Source of the DNA: Candidatus Chloroheliaceae bacterium
Lineage (GTDB): Bacteria > Chloroflexota > Chloroflexia > Chloroheliales > Chloroheliaceae
DNA: 32,460 bases
Assembly: GCA_013390945.1 (NCBI GenBank)
Contig: JACAUC010000033.1
Location: 1-32,460, forward strand
Direction of reading: 5' to 3'
The notes below the pieces were generated by a model. It searched no databases and was not told the DNA's origin. It saw nothing but the letters and a program-made list of their open reading frames with translations. A program made the translations under genes and the position numbers. Shown here piece after piece: positions 1 through 7,151 of this stretch; positions within the stretch are counted from its first letter, which is position 1, and each line of letters begins with the position of its first letter.

Positions 1-98
1 ATCCCTCCTACAAGAATACCACTAGCCTCTGTCGGGATTAGAAATCCCTCCTACAAGAATACCACTAGCCTCTGTCGGGATTAGAAATCCCTCCTACA
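1..98. repeat. 43-bp tandem repeat, about 2.3 copies, running off the left edge
   Basis: Two identical 43-bp units (1-43 and 44-86) are followed by 12 bases of a third (87-98). Each junction forms a perfect hairpin, GGGATT-AGA-AATCCC. Because the whole unit repeats without change there is no repeat/spacer pattern, so this is not a CRISPR array. It lies just downstream of fabG on the minus strand and may extend beyond the window. It looks like a palindromic intergenic repeat of the kind that is dispersed in many Chloroflexota and cyanobacterial genomes; that family assignment is inference. Confidence 0.85.
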
Positions 99-121
99 TA
101 GGCTTGCTATTGGTTTTAAGC

Positions 122-868
122 CTACATCATATACATGCCACCGTCTACGGTTAAGACGTGACCGGTGATATAGGCGGCACCGTCACTGGCTAAAAAAGCG
201 ACTGCCTCTGCGATCTCTTCAGGTTTACCAAAACGTTCCAGCGGAATTTGTGCCAACGCCTTTTGTTTAAATTCTTCTGCTAGAACTGCGGTCATATCCG
301 TCTCAATGAAGCCGGGGGCGACAGCGTTGACGGTAATCGAACGACTACCTACTTCGCGAGCTAGGGCTTTGGTAAAGCCAATTAGCCCTGCTTTGGCGGC
401 ACTGTAGTTGGATTGTCCGCCGCTTCCAGCCTGCCCCGAAATGGAGGTAAGATTAATAATGCGGCCTGCCCGTTGTTTGAGCATAGTACGTATCGCGGCC
501 TTGCAACAATTATAGCTTCCTTTGAGGTTGGTATTGATTACCGCATCCCAAGCCTCTTCATTCATCTGTAGCAAAAGCTTGTCACGGGTAATTCCAGCGT
601 TATTTACCAAAATATCGAGCCGCCTATAAGACTTGACGGTCTCATCTACCAACCGTTGCGCTTCCGCCAGTTGTGAAATGTCGGCTTGAATAGTCTGACC
701 TATACCGCCAGCCTCCGTCAGGGCTTGCAGGACGGCTTTAGCTTCGGCTTCGTTTTTATTATAATTGATTACTACCGTCGCGCCCAAGGCGGAGAGCTTT
801 AAAACCGTGGCTCGCCCTATACCACGCGAGCCTCCTGTTACAATTGCTACTTTCCCTGCAAGGCTCAT
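122..868 (-). CDS. fabG: 3-oxoacyl-[acyl-carrier-protein] reductase FabG
   Basis: NADPH-dependent short-chain dehydrogenase that reduces 3-oxoacyl-ACP to 3-hydroxyacyl-ACP in cytosolic type II fatty acid synthesis. The protein has 248 residues, the usual FabG length. It shows the nucleotide-binding loop TGGSRGIG (residues 11-18), the NNAG motif near residue 90, the catalytic Ser in NLTSISG, the Tyr/Lys pair in SNYSAAKAG, and the family C-terminus ending ITGHVLTVDGGMYMM. I start at the ATG at 868 because AAGGAG lies 7 bases upstream and the family N-terminus (MSLAGKVAIVTGG) begins there; a longer frame to 916 adds 16 unrelated residues. It is the last gene in the window of a minus-strand rpmF-fabD-fabG unit, 64 bases after fabD. 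A 7-bp inverted repeat (99-105/118-124) overlaps the stop codon but has no T-run. Confidence 0.95.
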   Translation of the reverse strand: MSLAGKVAIVTGGSRGIGRATVLKLSALGATVVINYNKNEAEAKAVLQALTEAGGIGQTIQADISQLAEAQRLVDETVKSYRRLDILVNNAGITRDKLLLQMNEEAWDAVINTNLKGSYNCCKAAIRTMLKQRAGRIINLTSISGQAGSGGQSNYSAAKAGLIGFTKALAREVGSRSITVNAVAPGFIETDMTAVLAEEFKQKALAQIPLERFGKPEEIAEAVAFLASDGAAYITGHVLTVDGGMYMM

Positions 869-932
869 CCTCAATCTCCTTGTCTGATGGTTCTTGGTAA
901 GCCAGAAAAGGCCCACTCCTGACCTCTGGCCC

Positions 933-1865
933 CTAAGCCCCGATTATAGTTTCGCTGTTGAGTGTTTCAGCACTTTTTTCGATTCGTTTGATTAACCCCG
1001 CCAGCACTTTTCCCGGCCCAATTTCAATAAACCGGGTAGCACCACCAGCATACATAGTAACGACCGACTCCACCCAGCGCACCGGGCTATAGGTCTGGGT
1101 GGTTAGTTCCAACTTGAGGGCTAGAGCATCATTGAGGGGCAAAGATTGGGCGGTTACATTGGAGACCACTGGAGTATGAGCAGCCTTAAAGTCGGTAGCA
1201 ACAATCATGTGGCCCAATTTTTCGGCCATAGGACGCATCAGGCTGCTATGAAAAGCCGCACTAACCGACAGAGGAATGACTCGCTTTATGCCTTTACTTT
1301 TGGCAGCCTCGGTAAAACGAGCCAATGCTTCGTAAGTACCACTAATGGCAATTTGGCCCGGTGAGTTATAATTGGCAACCTCTGTTCCGGTCTGTCGGGT
1401 CAACTCTTCTAAGAGTGCATCGTTACCACCGAGTACGGCTACCATACCCGTATTGGGTTGTCCATGGTCATCTTTACTTACATCATTCATCAGCAGGCCA
1501 CGTTGGTGAACCAGTCTGACTGCATTGCTGAAATCTAGCGCACCGCTGGCAACTAAGGCAGTGTACTCACCAAGGCTATGCCCGGCCAAGTAGAGAGGTG
1601 GAGTATCACCTAGACTATCAGGAAAGTAGTGTTGTAATACGGCAAGATGAGCTAGGCTGGTAACAAGAATAGCAGGTTGCGCGTTATCGGTACGGGTAAG
1701 TTCTTCTTCAGGTCCTTGAAAACAAAGCGTTGAAAGGGAAAACCCCAGCACACGGTCGGCTTCAGCATAAAGTTCTGCCACTTCGGGATATTTTTCAGCC
1801 AGTGCTTTTCCCATTCCTACTATCTGTGATCCCTGCCCTGGAAATACCCATGCAGTAGCGGTCAA
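933..1865 (-). CDS. fabD: Malonyl-CoA:ACP transacylase FabD
   Basis: Transfers malonyl groups from CoA to acyl carrier protein, supplying the elongation substrate of type II fatty acid synthesis. Family motifs are FPGQGSQ at residues 8-14, the nucleophile elbow GHSLGEY with Ser97, the catalytic His206 in FHSSLM, and GPGKVL near the C-terminus. No in-frame ATG precedes FPGQGSQ. I favour the TTG at 1865, which gives 310 residues, close to the 309 of E. coli FabD, and has GAGGAGG about 11 bases upstream. A TTG at 1910 would add 15 charged residues without a better ribosome binding site. It sits between rpmF and fabG, all minus strand. The usual plsX and fabH of such clusters are absent here. Confidence 0.93.
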   Translation of the reverse strand: MTATAWVFPGQGSQIVGMGKALAEKYPEVAELYAEADRVLGFSLSTLCFQGPEEELTRTDNAQPAILVTSLAHLAVLQHYFPDSLGDTPPLYLAGHSLGEYTALVASGALDFSNAVRLVHQRGLLMNDVSKDDHGQPNTGMVAVLGGNDALLEELTRQTGTEVANYNSPGQIAISGTYEALARFTEAAKSKGIKRVIPLSVSAAFHSSLMRPMAEKLGHMIVATDFKAAHTPVVSNVTAQSLPLNDALALKLELTTQTYSPVRWVESVVTMYAGGATRFIEIGPGKVLAGLIKRIEKSAETLNSETIIGA

Positions 1866-2014
1866 AGTTCTCTCTTCCTCCTCAAGCCTTAGTCTGGTAC
1901 TACTTTCCAATTGGGCGGATAACCCCGGTTATGTCACCTCGAATATTGAAAGGAGTACCTTGTTATTTTATTTTGTAACCATTTACGGGTAAATTAAATT
2001 GAGCAGTTAGTTGA

Positions 2015-2036
2015 AACCAAGCTCATGAGCTTGGTT
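2015..2036. repeat. Perfect 22-bp palindrome between rpmF and fabD
   Basis: The 11-base half-site AACCAAGCTCA is followed by its exact reverse complement with no spacer. It lies in the 225-base gap between rpmF and fabD. No T-run follows on the minus (transcribed) strand, so it is not a standard intrinsic terminator. A protein-binding operator or an RNA processing/attenuation hairpin would fit. The symmetry is seen directly; the function is unknown. Confidence 0.75.
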
Positions 2037-2090
2037 CAAATTTAAATATTTGGGGCAACTAAAACCTAGCACCCCAAAGCTTAGCGAAAT

Positions 2091-2291
2091 TTACTGCGCT
2101 CCGCTATTTTTCTCGCGTACTTGGATTACTTGCTCGCCTTTGTAAAAACCGCATTTTCCACATACGGTATGGGGCAGGCGTGGACTACCACAATTGGAAC
2201 ATTCGACCAATTGGGTGGGAACCAAAAAATGATGTGCGCGTTTGCGCCCCTGTTTACTTTTACTCCGCTTCTGCTTGGGTAATGCGCCCAT
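2091..2291 (-). CDS. rpmF: 50S ribosomal protein L32
   Basis: A 66-residue zinc-ribbon protein of the large ribosomal subunit. It opens with the L32 signature MGALPKQKRSKSKQGRKR and carries two CxxC pairs (CSNC and CGKC) separated by nine residues, the zinc-binding form of L32. The ATG is at 2291; an AAGGGAG sequence lies a rather long 13 bases upstream. It is the first gene of the minus-strand rpmF-fabD-fabG unit. Linkage of rpmF to fatty acid synthesis genes is widespread in bacteria and is thought to couple ribosome and membrane production. It is driven by the promoter at 2447-2475, leaving a leader of about 150 bases. Confidence 0.97.
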   Translation of the reverse strand: MGALPKQKRSKSKQGRKRAHHFLVPTQLVECSNCGSPRLPHTVCGKCGFYKGEQVIQVREKNSGAQ

Positions 2292-2446
2292 TCTAAGCTG
2301 TTAACTCCCTTCTCTCTTGGTTTTTCCTTACCTCTGGGTTGACCCTAAGGGGCTGTTCCCTTTAGATAGTTATTTTTAATTTCTAAAAATTAGTTTTTAA
2401 AAGGCTTATCTATTACTTTATTAGCCAGTGTTAGCCCTAATAAATT

Positions 2447-2475
2447 ATTATACAAGCTTTTGAGTTTGAACGCAA
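2447..2475 (-). promoter_or_regulatory. Sigma-70-type promoter for the rpmF operon
   Basis: On the minus strand, a -35 box TTGCGT (2470-2475) is followed by exactly 17 bases and a perfect -10 TATAAT (2447-2452). Transcription would start near 2440, about 150 bases before the rpmF start codon. Its -35 box overlaps that of the plus-strand promoter at 2466-2494. Confidence 0.65.
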
Positions 2476-2494
2476 GTTTGGTTAAGGTTACAAT
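2466..2494 (+). promoter_or_regulatory. Candidate sigma-70-type promoter for bchH
   Basis: On the plus strand, TTGAAC (2466-2471), a 17-base spacer and TACAAT (2489-2494) form a near-consensus promoter. Transcription would start near 2501 and give a leader of about 270 nucleotides before bchH. The -35 box shares two bases with that of the opposing rpmF promoter. Confidence 0.5.
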
Positions 2495-2773
2495 ACCAAA
2501 AGGCTATAAGTTCCACCAGATAAGGGAAGAGGGTCAAACTCAATCTAGCTCTTCAGCCAGATTCGTTTGACAAGGCGCAGAATTTTCCAAAAAAGGCTCT
2601 TTTTTAGTACAGAAGCTACAGACCTAGCTTTCAATCGCTCTTATAATTAACCAAAGTGGTTAGTCGGTTTTGACTAATCATAAGTGTTGAATCTCGCTTA
2701 ACTAAAGGATTTGGAAAATTTAGGTGGTAGGTCATAAACATAACGTAAGCATAACGAAGGAGGGTCGTCAGAG

Positions 2774-5700
2774 GTGAAATTTCTCATTCTGCACATTGAG
2801 AATAGTACTCAAAACGCAGTGGAACAGGCAGTCGCCACACTTCAAAAAAAGCATAATTTGAAGCTGGAGCTAAAATTCTGGACAATTCGACAGTTACCAG
2901 AAGGTTCACCCGCGTGGGTCGAATTTGAGAACGACTTTAAGACCTGCGATTTCTTCTTGGCTAATATGATTACCCAAGCCGATCAGATTGTACCCCTAGA
3001 ACGTTTTATCAAGCAGTACGGGCCAACCAAACCCGAACGGGCTATCGTTATTGTTAACTCGATGCCCTCGCTGATGACCCTGACCAAAATGGGGGATTTT
3101 GAATTTACCAAGTTGGTTCACTTTTTCAAGGAAGGGCCAGTGGCTAAAATCAGCAATTTGGTGGGCAATATCCGCTCTAAACTCCAAAAGTCACCGATGG
3201 TTACCCCGGCTCCTGAACTTGATCCCGATGAGGTAGTTCGGCGGTCCAAAGCCAAAACACATGGGCCAGCCCGGAAAAATCTGAACAGTGGCATGGTCAC
3301 GGCGATGCGTACTCTGCCCAACCTACTGAAATTAGTGCCAGGCCAAGCCCAAGATTTACGCGCCTATATGCTGATAGCGATCTATTGGCTCAATTGTTCC
3401 CCTGAAAACTTTGCGGAATTTTTCAAGTTTGTCATTGACCGCTATGTACCATCCTATAAGGGGCCAAAGCTCAAAGCCAAAGACCCTATCATCTACCCCC
3501 GCCTCGCTTTATTTCATCCTGCCGTACCTAGCAAAAATTGGGAAGATTTGGCCGAGTTTGAAAAATGGCTGGTGCAACGGCGCAAAAACCGCACTCCGGT
3601 AGGACGAGTCGGTCTGATTATGACTCAGCTTTACTATTTGGCAGGCAACCATCGCCACGTTACAGAGTTAGTACGCCAATTGGAAGCCGAAGGCATGGAG
3701 GTAGTGCCTTGCTTTATCGCCGGATTGGATGCGCGACCAGCTATCGAAGCCTATTTCTTGGAGGATGAGCAGGAGAAGAAAAGCACCAAAGAAAAAACCA
3801 GCCCAAAACCTCTAGTGGATTTGGTTATCAACCTCAGTGGTCTTTCGCTGGTGGGTGGCCCGGCCCAAAATGATGCGAAGGCGGCGATACTCCAAATGCA
3901 AAGGCTAAATCGGCCTATCTGGTCAATTATCTCGCTGCTCTTCCAGACCGAAAGCGAATGGAGAGCCAATCGCACCGGCCTTAGTTCAATCCAGACTATT
4001 ATGCAGATAGCAGTACCAGAACTGGATGGGGCTTGCGAACCGCGAATCTACGCTGCCTCGGTAGATGCGGCGGCTAGTGGGGTGGACAAAACGATTGTGC
4101 CATTACCGGAGGAGATTGGCTATCTCGCCCGACGTGCAGCCCGACTCGCCCGATTGAACCATAAACCCAACCATGCCAAGAAGATTAGCCTTGTTCTCTT
4201 TTGCTACCCTCCCAACAAAGGCAATGTCGGTACGGCGGCTTACTTAGGGGTTTTTGAAAGTGCTTGGAACTTGATGAAACGGCTAAAAGACGAGGGCTAT
4301 ACGGTAGAAAATTTACCAGCTAATGCGGACGAGCTTCGTAAAGCTTTGGTGGAGGGTAACTCAGCCACTTATGGCACAAATGCCAACCTACACGCCCATG
4401 TCTCGGTGCCAGATTACCAGCGTCTCTTCCCGTTCTGGTCGGAACTTGAGCCTTTCTGGGGGCCACCTCCCGGTACTATCTTGAGCGATAGCGAGGGTTT
4501 GCAAATCCTAGGGCGGCAGTTTGGCAATCTGCTGATAGCGTTGCAGCCCACTTTCGGCTATGAAGATGATCCGCTACGCCTGCTAATGTCCGACAATGTC
4601 GGAACCCACCATGGTTTTGCGGCCTTCTATACCTATCTAAATAAGATTTGGGATGCTGATGCGGTGCTGCATTTCGGCACACACGGAGCCTTGGAGTTTA
4701 TGCCCGGCAAGCAGGTCGGCTTGAGCGCACGGTGCTGGCCCAATCGTCTACTAGGTGATTTGCCGAATTTCTATCTCTACTGCGTCAACAATCCCTCCGA
4801 AGGTACTATCGCCAAACGGCGCGGTTTTGCTACCTTGATAAGCTACCTTTCTCCGCCAATGGAGACCGCCGGGCTATATCGTCAGCTTATCCAGTTAAAG
4901 GAGAGCCTCAACCGTTACCGCGATAAACCAAGTGGTCAAGGTTCACCGACCGAACTAGAGGCTATTATTGAGCAGGCCGAGGCACTTTCACTAAAACCGG
5001 AGGTAGACCCGGCAATAGACCCACCGGGCTATGTATTGGCACTTTATACCGAGTTGCTGGAAATTGAGGAGCGGTTGATTCCGACGGGCTTGCATATCTT
5101 GGATGAAGCCCCGGATAGAGCGGCTACGGTGGATATTTTGAGTTCGATTGCCAGTTTCTCGCGCAATACCGGAGGCAAGGAAGAGGAAGATGTGCCTGCT
5201 CTGACCGATCTTATCGCGCAAGGTTTGGGCTATAACTTGGAAGAGGTGCGGCAGTTTTTGTCAACTGGCGGAGCATCAGCTGGCAGAGCAGCATCCAACC
5301 ATGGTGATGGAACATCAACTGGCGGAGCAGCATCCAACCATGGTGATGGGGTGGGTTTTGAGATGTTGGGGAGGTGGGAAAAGATAGACCAAATCCAGCG
5401 TCAATCGGTAACTATTTTTGTGGATGAATTGGCGAAAAATCCGGGGCTGGCTCGCCGCAAAGCAGCAGACTATCTAACCGCCCAAGCCCAAGTAGCCCTA
5501 GTTCAAAGTGAGCGGGTGTGGAACTACCTCGCGGAAGTAGCTCAGGCTTTAGGTCAACATAACGAAATTGAAGCGATCTTGTCGGCACTACGAGGTGAAT
5601 ATATCGAGCCTAGTGTGGGGAGTAATGTGGTACAAAATCCGCAGGTGCTACCTACCGGGCGCAATATCCACTCGCTTGACCCAAGCCTTATTCCCACCCC

Positions 5701-6901
5701 TACCGCACGTCGTAACGCCGACCGCAGTGTTAAGGCACTGCTGGAACGAGCAGGCAAGGAGGCGGGTTTGCCCACAGGAGCCTATCCTGAAACAATTGCA
5801 ATGGTACTGTGGGGTAGCGACAATATCAAGAGCGATGGGGAAGGGGTGGCTCAATGCCTCGGCTTAATTGGAGCGCGAGCTACCTTTGATGGTCTAGGCA
5901 AAGTGAACGGGGCCAGACTTGTACCTCTGGCAGAATTAGGTCGTCCACGCCTAGATGTGGTCATTACGGTCAGTGGTATTTTCCGCGATTTGCTCCCTAA
6001 TCAAATGGAGTTGATTGACCGGGCGGTGCGCCTAGCGGCTCAAGCCGACGAACCACTGGAGAAGAACTTTATTCGCAAACACGTTCAAGAAGAGATGGCT
6101 AAAGGCAGTTCTTTTGACGAAGCAGTCTCGCGCGTCTTCAGCAATGCGCCCGGTCAGTATGGGGCTAATGTCAATTTTGTGGTGGAGAACGGAGTCTGGG
6201 AGCAGGATAACGAACTGAGCGAAGTCTTCCTCGCCCGCAAGAGTTTTGTCTATGGCCTCAAAGCCGATGGTGCCTCGGCTCGGCGGGTAATGGAAGCGGC
6301 TCTGAGTCGGGTAGAACTCTCCTTTCAGAATGTGGATAGTGCCGAAGTAGGTCTTACCGATGTAGATCACTACTATGAATACCTTGGTGGTATCAGCAAG
6401 ACGGTGGAGAAGTTGAGCGGAGGTAAGCGACCTCCCTCTTTGGTAGCGGATAGCGTTTCTGCCAGCAGTAGCAGTCTTTCTCAGGGCAATAATATCAAAA
6501 CGTTGGAAGAGGCCATTCAGTTAGAGGCGCGTACCAAGCTTTTAAATCCCAAGTGGTACGAGAGTATGCTCAAATATGGCTTTGAAGGTGTCCGCGAAAT
6601 CGAGGTACGCACCAACAATACTTATGGTTGGAGTGCTACGGCGGATGCGGTGGATGGCTGGGTCTATGATGGGGTTTGCGATACTTATGTCAAGGATACC
6701 GAAATGCGCGAACGGCTGACCAAACTCAATCCCTATAGCTTCAAGGGAATGGTAGGCCGTTTGTTGGAAGCCAACGGGCGAAACTTTTGGGAAGTAGATG
6801 CGGAGACGCTAGAACTTCTCAAAGAGGTTTATGCCGGATTGGAAGACGAAATCGAGGGTCTGACCGAAAAAGGAATGGTGGTTCCTTCTTCGCACTCCTA
6901 A
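2774..6901 (+). CDS. bchH: Magnesium chelatase subunit H (BchH-type)
   Basis: Large porphyrin-binding subunit of Mg-chelatase, which inserts Mg2+ into protoporphyrin IX with ATP hydrolysis by BchI/BchD, the first committed step of (bacterio)chlorophyll synthesis. The protein has 1375 residues, within the ChlH/BchH size range. Residues 1-165 look like the N-terminal domain that distinguishes ChlH/BchH from CobN. The chelatase core follows, with LPNLLKLVPGQAQDLRAYM (about 180-200), TQLYYLAGNHRHV, SDNVGTHHGFAAFY, the HFGTHGALEFMPGKQVG block starting at His633, and the family C-terminus with NPYSFKGMVGRLLEANGRNF. The start is GTG at 2774, with AAGGAGGG nine bases upstream. Residues about 830-860 contain a short tandem repeat that enlarges a linker. 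No bchI or bchD is in the window. BchH, BchS and BchT paralogues of green phototrophs cannot be told apart by eye, and CobN is unlikely given the N-terminus. Confidence 0.9.
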   Translation: MKFLILHIENSTQNAVEQAVATLQKKHNLKLELKFWTIRQLPEGSPAWVEFENDFKTCDFFLANMITQADQIVPLERFIKQYGPTKPERAIVIVNSMPSLMTLTKMGDFEFTKLVHFFKEGPVAKISNLVGNIRSKLQKSPMVTPAPELDPDEVVRRSKAKTHGPARKNLNSGMVTAMRTLPNLLKLVPGQAQDLRAYMLIAIYWLNCSPENFAEFFKFVIDRYVPSYKGPKLKAKDPIIYPRLALFHPAVPSKNWEDLAEFEKWLVQRRKNRTPVGRVGLIMTQLYYLAGNHRHVTELVRQLEAEGMEVVPCFIAGLDARPAIEAYFLEDEQEKKSTKEKTSPKPLVDLVINLSGLSLVGGPAQNDAKAAILQMQRLNRPIWSIISLLFQTESEWRANRTGLSSIQTIMQIAVPELDGACEPRIYAASVDAAASGVDKTIVPLPEEIGYLARRAARLARLNHKPNHAKKISLVLFCYPPNKGNVGTAAYLGVFESAWNLMKRLKDEGYTVENLPANADELRKALVEGNSATYGTNANLHAHVSVPDYQRLFPFWSELEPFWGPPPGTILSDSEGLQILGRQFGNLLIALQPTFGYEDDPLRLLMSDNVGTHHGFAAFYTYLNKIWDADAVLHFGTHGALEFMPGKQVGLSARCWPNRLLGDLPNFYLYCVNNPSEGTIAKRRGFATLISYLSPPMETAGLYRQLIQLKESLNRYRDKPSGQGSPTELEAIIEQAEALSLKPEVDPAIDPPGYVLALYTELLEIEERLIPTGLHILDEAPDRAATVDILSSIASFSRNTGGKEEEDVPALTDLIAQGLGYNLEEVRQFLSTGGASAGRAASNHGDGTSTGGAASNHGDGVGFEMLGRWEKIDQIQRQSVTIFVDELAKNPGLARRKAADYLTAQAQVALVQSERVWNYLAEVAQALGQHNEIEAILSALRGEYIEPSVGSNVVQNPQVLPTGRNIHSLDPSLIPTPTARRNADRSVKALLERAGKEAGLPTGAYPETIAMVLWGSDNIKSDGEGVAQCLGLIGARATFDGLGKVNGARLVPLAELGRPRLDVVITVSGIFRDLLPNQMELIDRAVRLAAQADEPLEKNFIRKHVQEEMAKGSSFDEAVSRVFSNAPGQYGANVNFVVENGVWEQDNELSEVFLARKSFVYGLKADGASARRVMEAALSRVELSFQNVDSAEVGLTDVDHYYEYLGGISKTVEKLSGGKRPPSLVADSVSASSSSLSQGNNIKTLEEAIQLEARTKLLNPKWYESMLKYGFEGVREIEVRTNNTYGWSATADAVDGWVYDGVCDTYVKDTEMRERLTKLNPYSFKGMVGRLLEANGRNFWEVDAETLELLKEVYAGLEDEIEGLTEKGMVVPSSHS
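5261..5353 (+). repeat. 39-bp in-frame tandem repeat inside bchH
   Basis: Two 39-base units (5276-5314 and 5315-5353), preceded by a 15-base partial unit at 5261-5275, encode SAGRAASNHGDGT and STGGAASNHGDGV (residues 835-860). Units differ at only a few bases and the length is a multiple of three, so the frame is kept. The insert is rich in Gly, Ala, Ser and Asn and lies before the conserved LGRWEKIDQIQ stretch, presumably in a flexible linker. Confidence 0.85.
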
Positions 6902-6932
6902 GCTTTTAATAACAAGGCTATAGTTCCTTATA

Positions 6933-6997
6933 AAAAAACCTTTCTGGTTAGAGGTGCTTGTTTTAAGAAAACCAATTTTAACCGTGAAAGGTTTTTT
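6933..6997. terminator. Intrinsic terminator after bchH, potentially bidirectional
   Basis: A 12-base arm AAAAAACCTTTC (6933-6944) pairs perfectly with GAAAGGTTTTTT (6986-6997). An inner GGTTA/TAACC pair (6946-6950/6979-6983) extends the structure. The A-run on one side and T-run on the other allow termination on either strand. It lies 31 bases after the bchH stop. Confidence 0.8.
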
Positions 6998-7081
6998 GTC
7001 TACTTTTTGACCTTTTAAACTCATCTCCAAACTTTACAATAGCCCTAAACTTGGCGGCTAACCCCGGAACAGCCCGTCTTG

Positions 7082-7110
7082 TTGTAAAAATCCAATAGAT
7101 CTGCTAAATT
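7082..7110 (+). promoter_or_regulatory. Possible extended -10 promoter for the 7152-10393 gene pair
   Basis: TTGTAA (7082-7087), a 17-base spacer ending in TGC, and TAAATT (7105-7110). Both boxes match consensus at about four of six positions and the TGn extension helps. It is the best candidate between the bchH terminator and the ATG at 7152. Confidence 0.4.
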
Positions 7111-7151
7111 AAGCACCACAATAAAAATAAAGAAACCGGGAGTAAAAGGCT

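Larger units (their letters stand above)
2292..2773. other. Divergent intergenic region between rpmF and bchH
   Basis: This 482-base stretch has no credible gene. It holds the two overlapping divergent promoters listed separately. It also holds an inverted repeat at 2658-2679 (GGTTAGTC, six bases, GACTAATC, one G-T wobble) inside the bchH leader, and a strong Shine-Dalgarno AAGGAGGG at 2757-2764. The bchH leader would be about 270 nucleotides, long enough for post-transcriptional control. I recognise no known riboswitch in it, and in particular no cobalamin-riboswitch B12 box. Confidence 0.6.

Noticed and set aside
1..98. A short CRISPR array at the left edge
   Set aside because: The full 43-base unit is identical in both copies, so there are no distinct spacers, and no cas gene is in the window.
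2774..6901. Cobaltochelatase CobN instead of BchH
   Set aside because: The N-terminal region matches the ChlH/BchH-specific domain, and the C-terminal NPYSFKGMVGRLLEANGR is typical of BchH. No cobalamin genes or B12 riboswitch are nearby.
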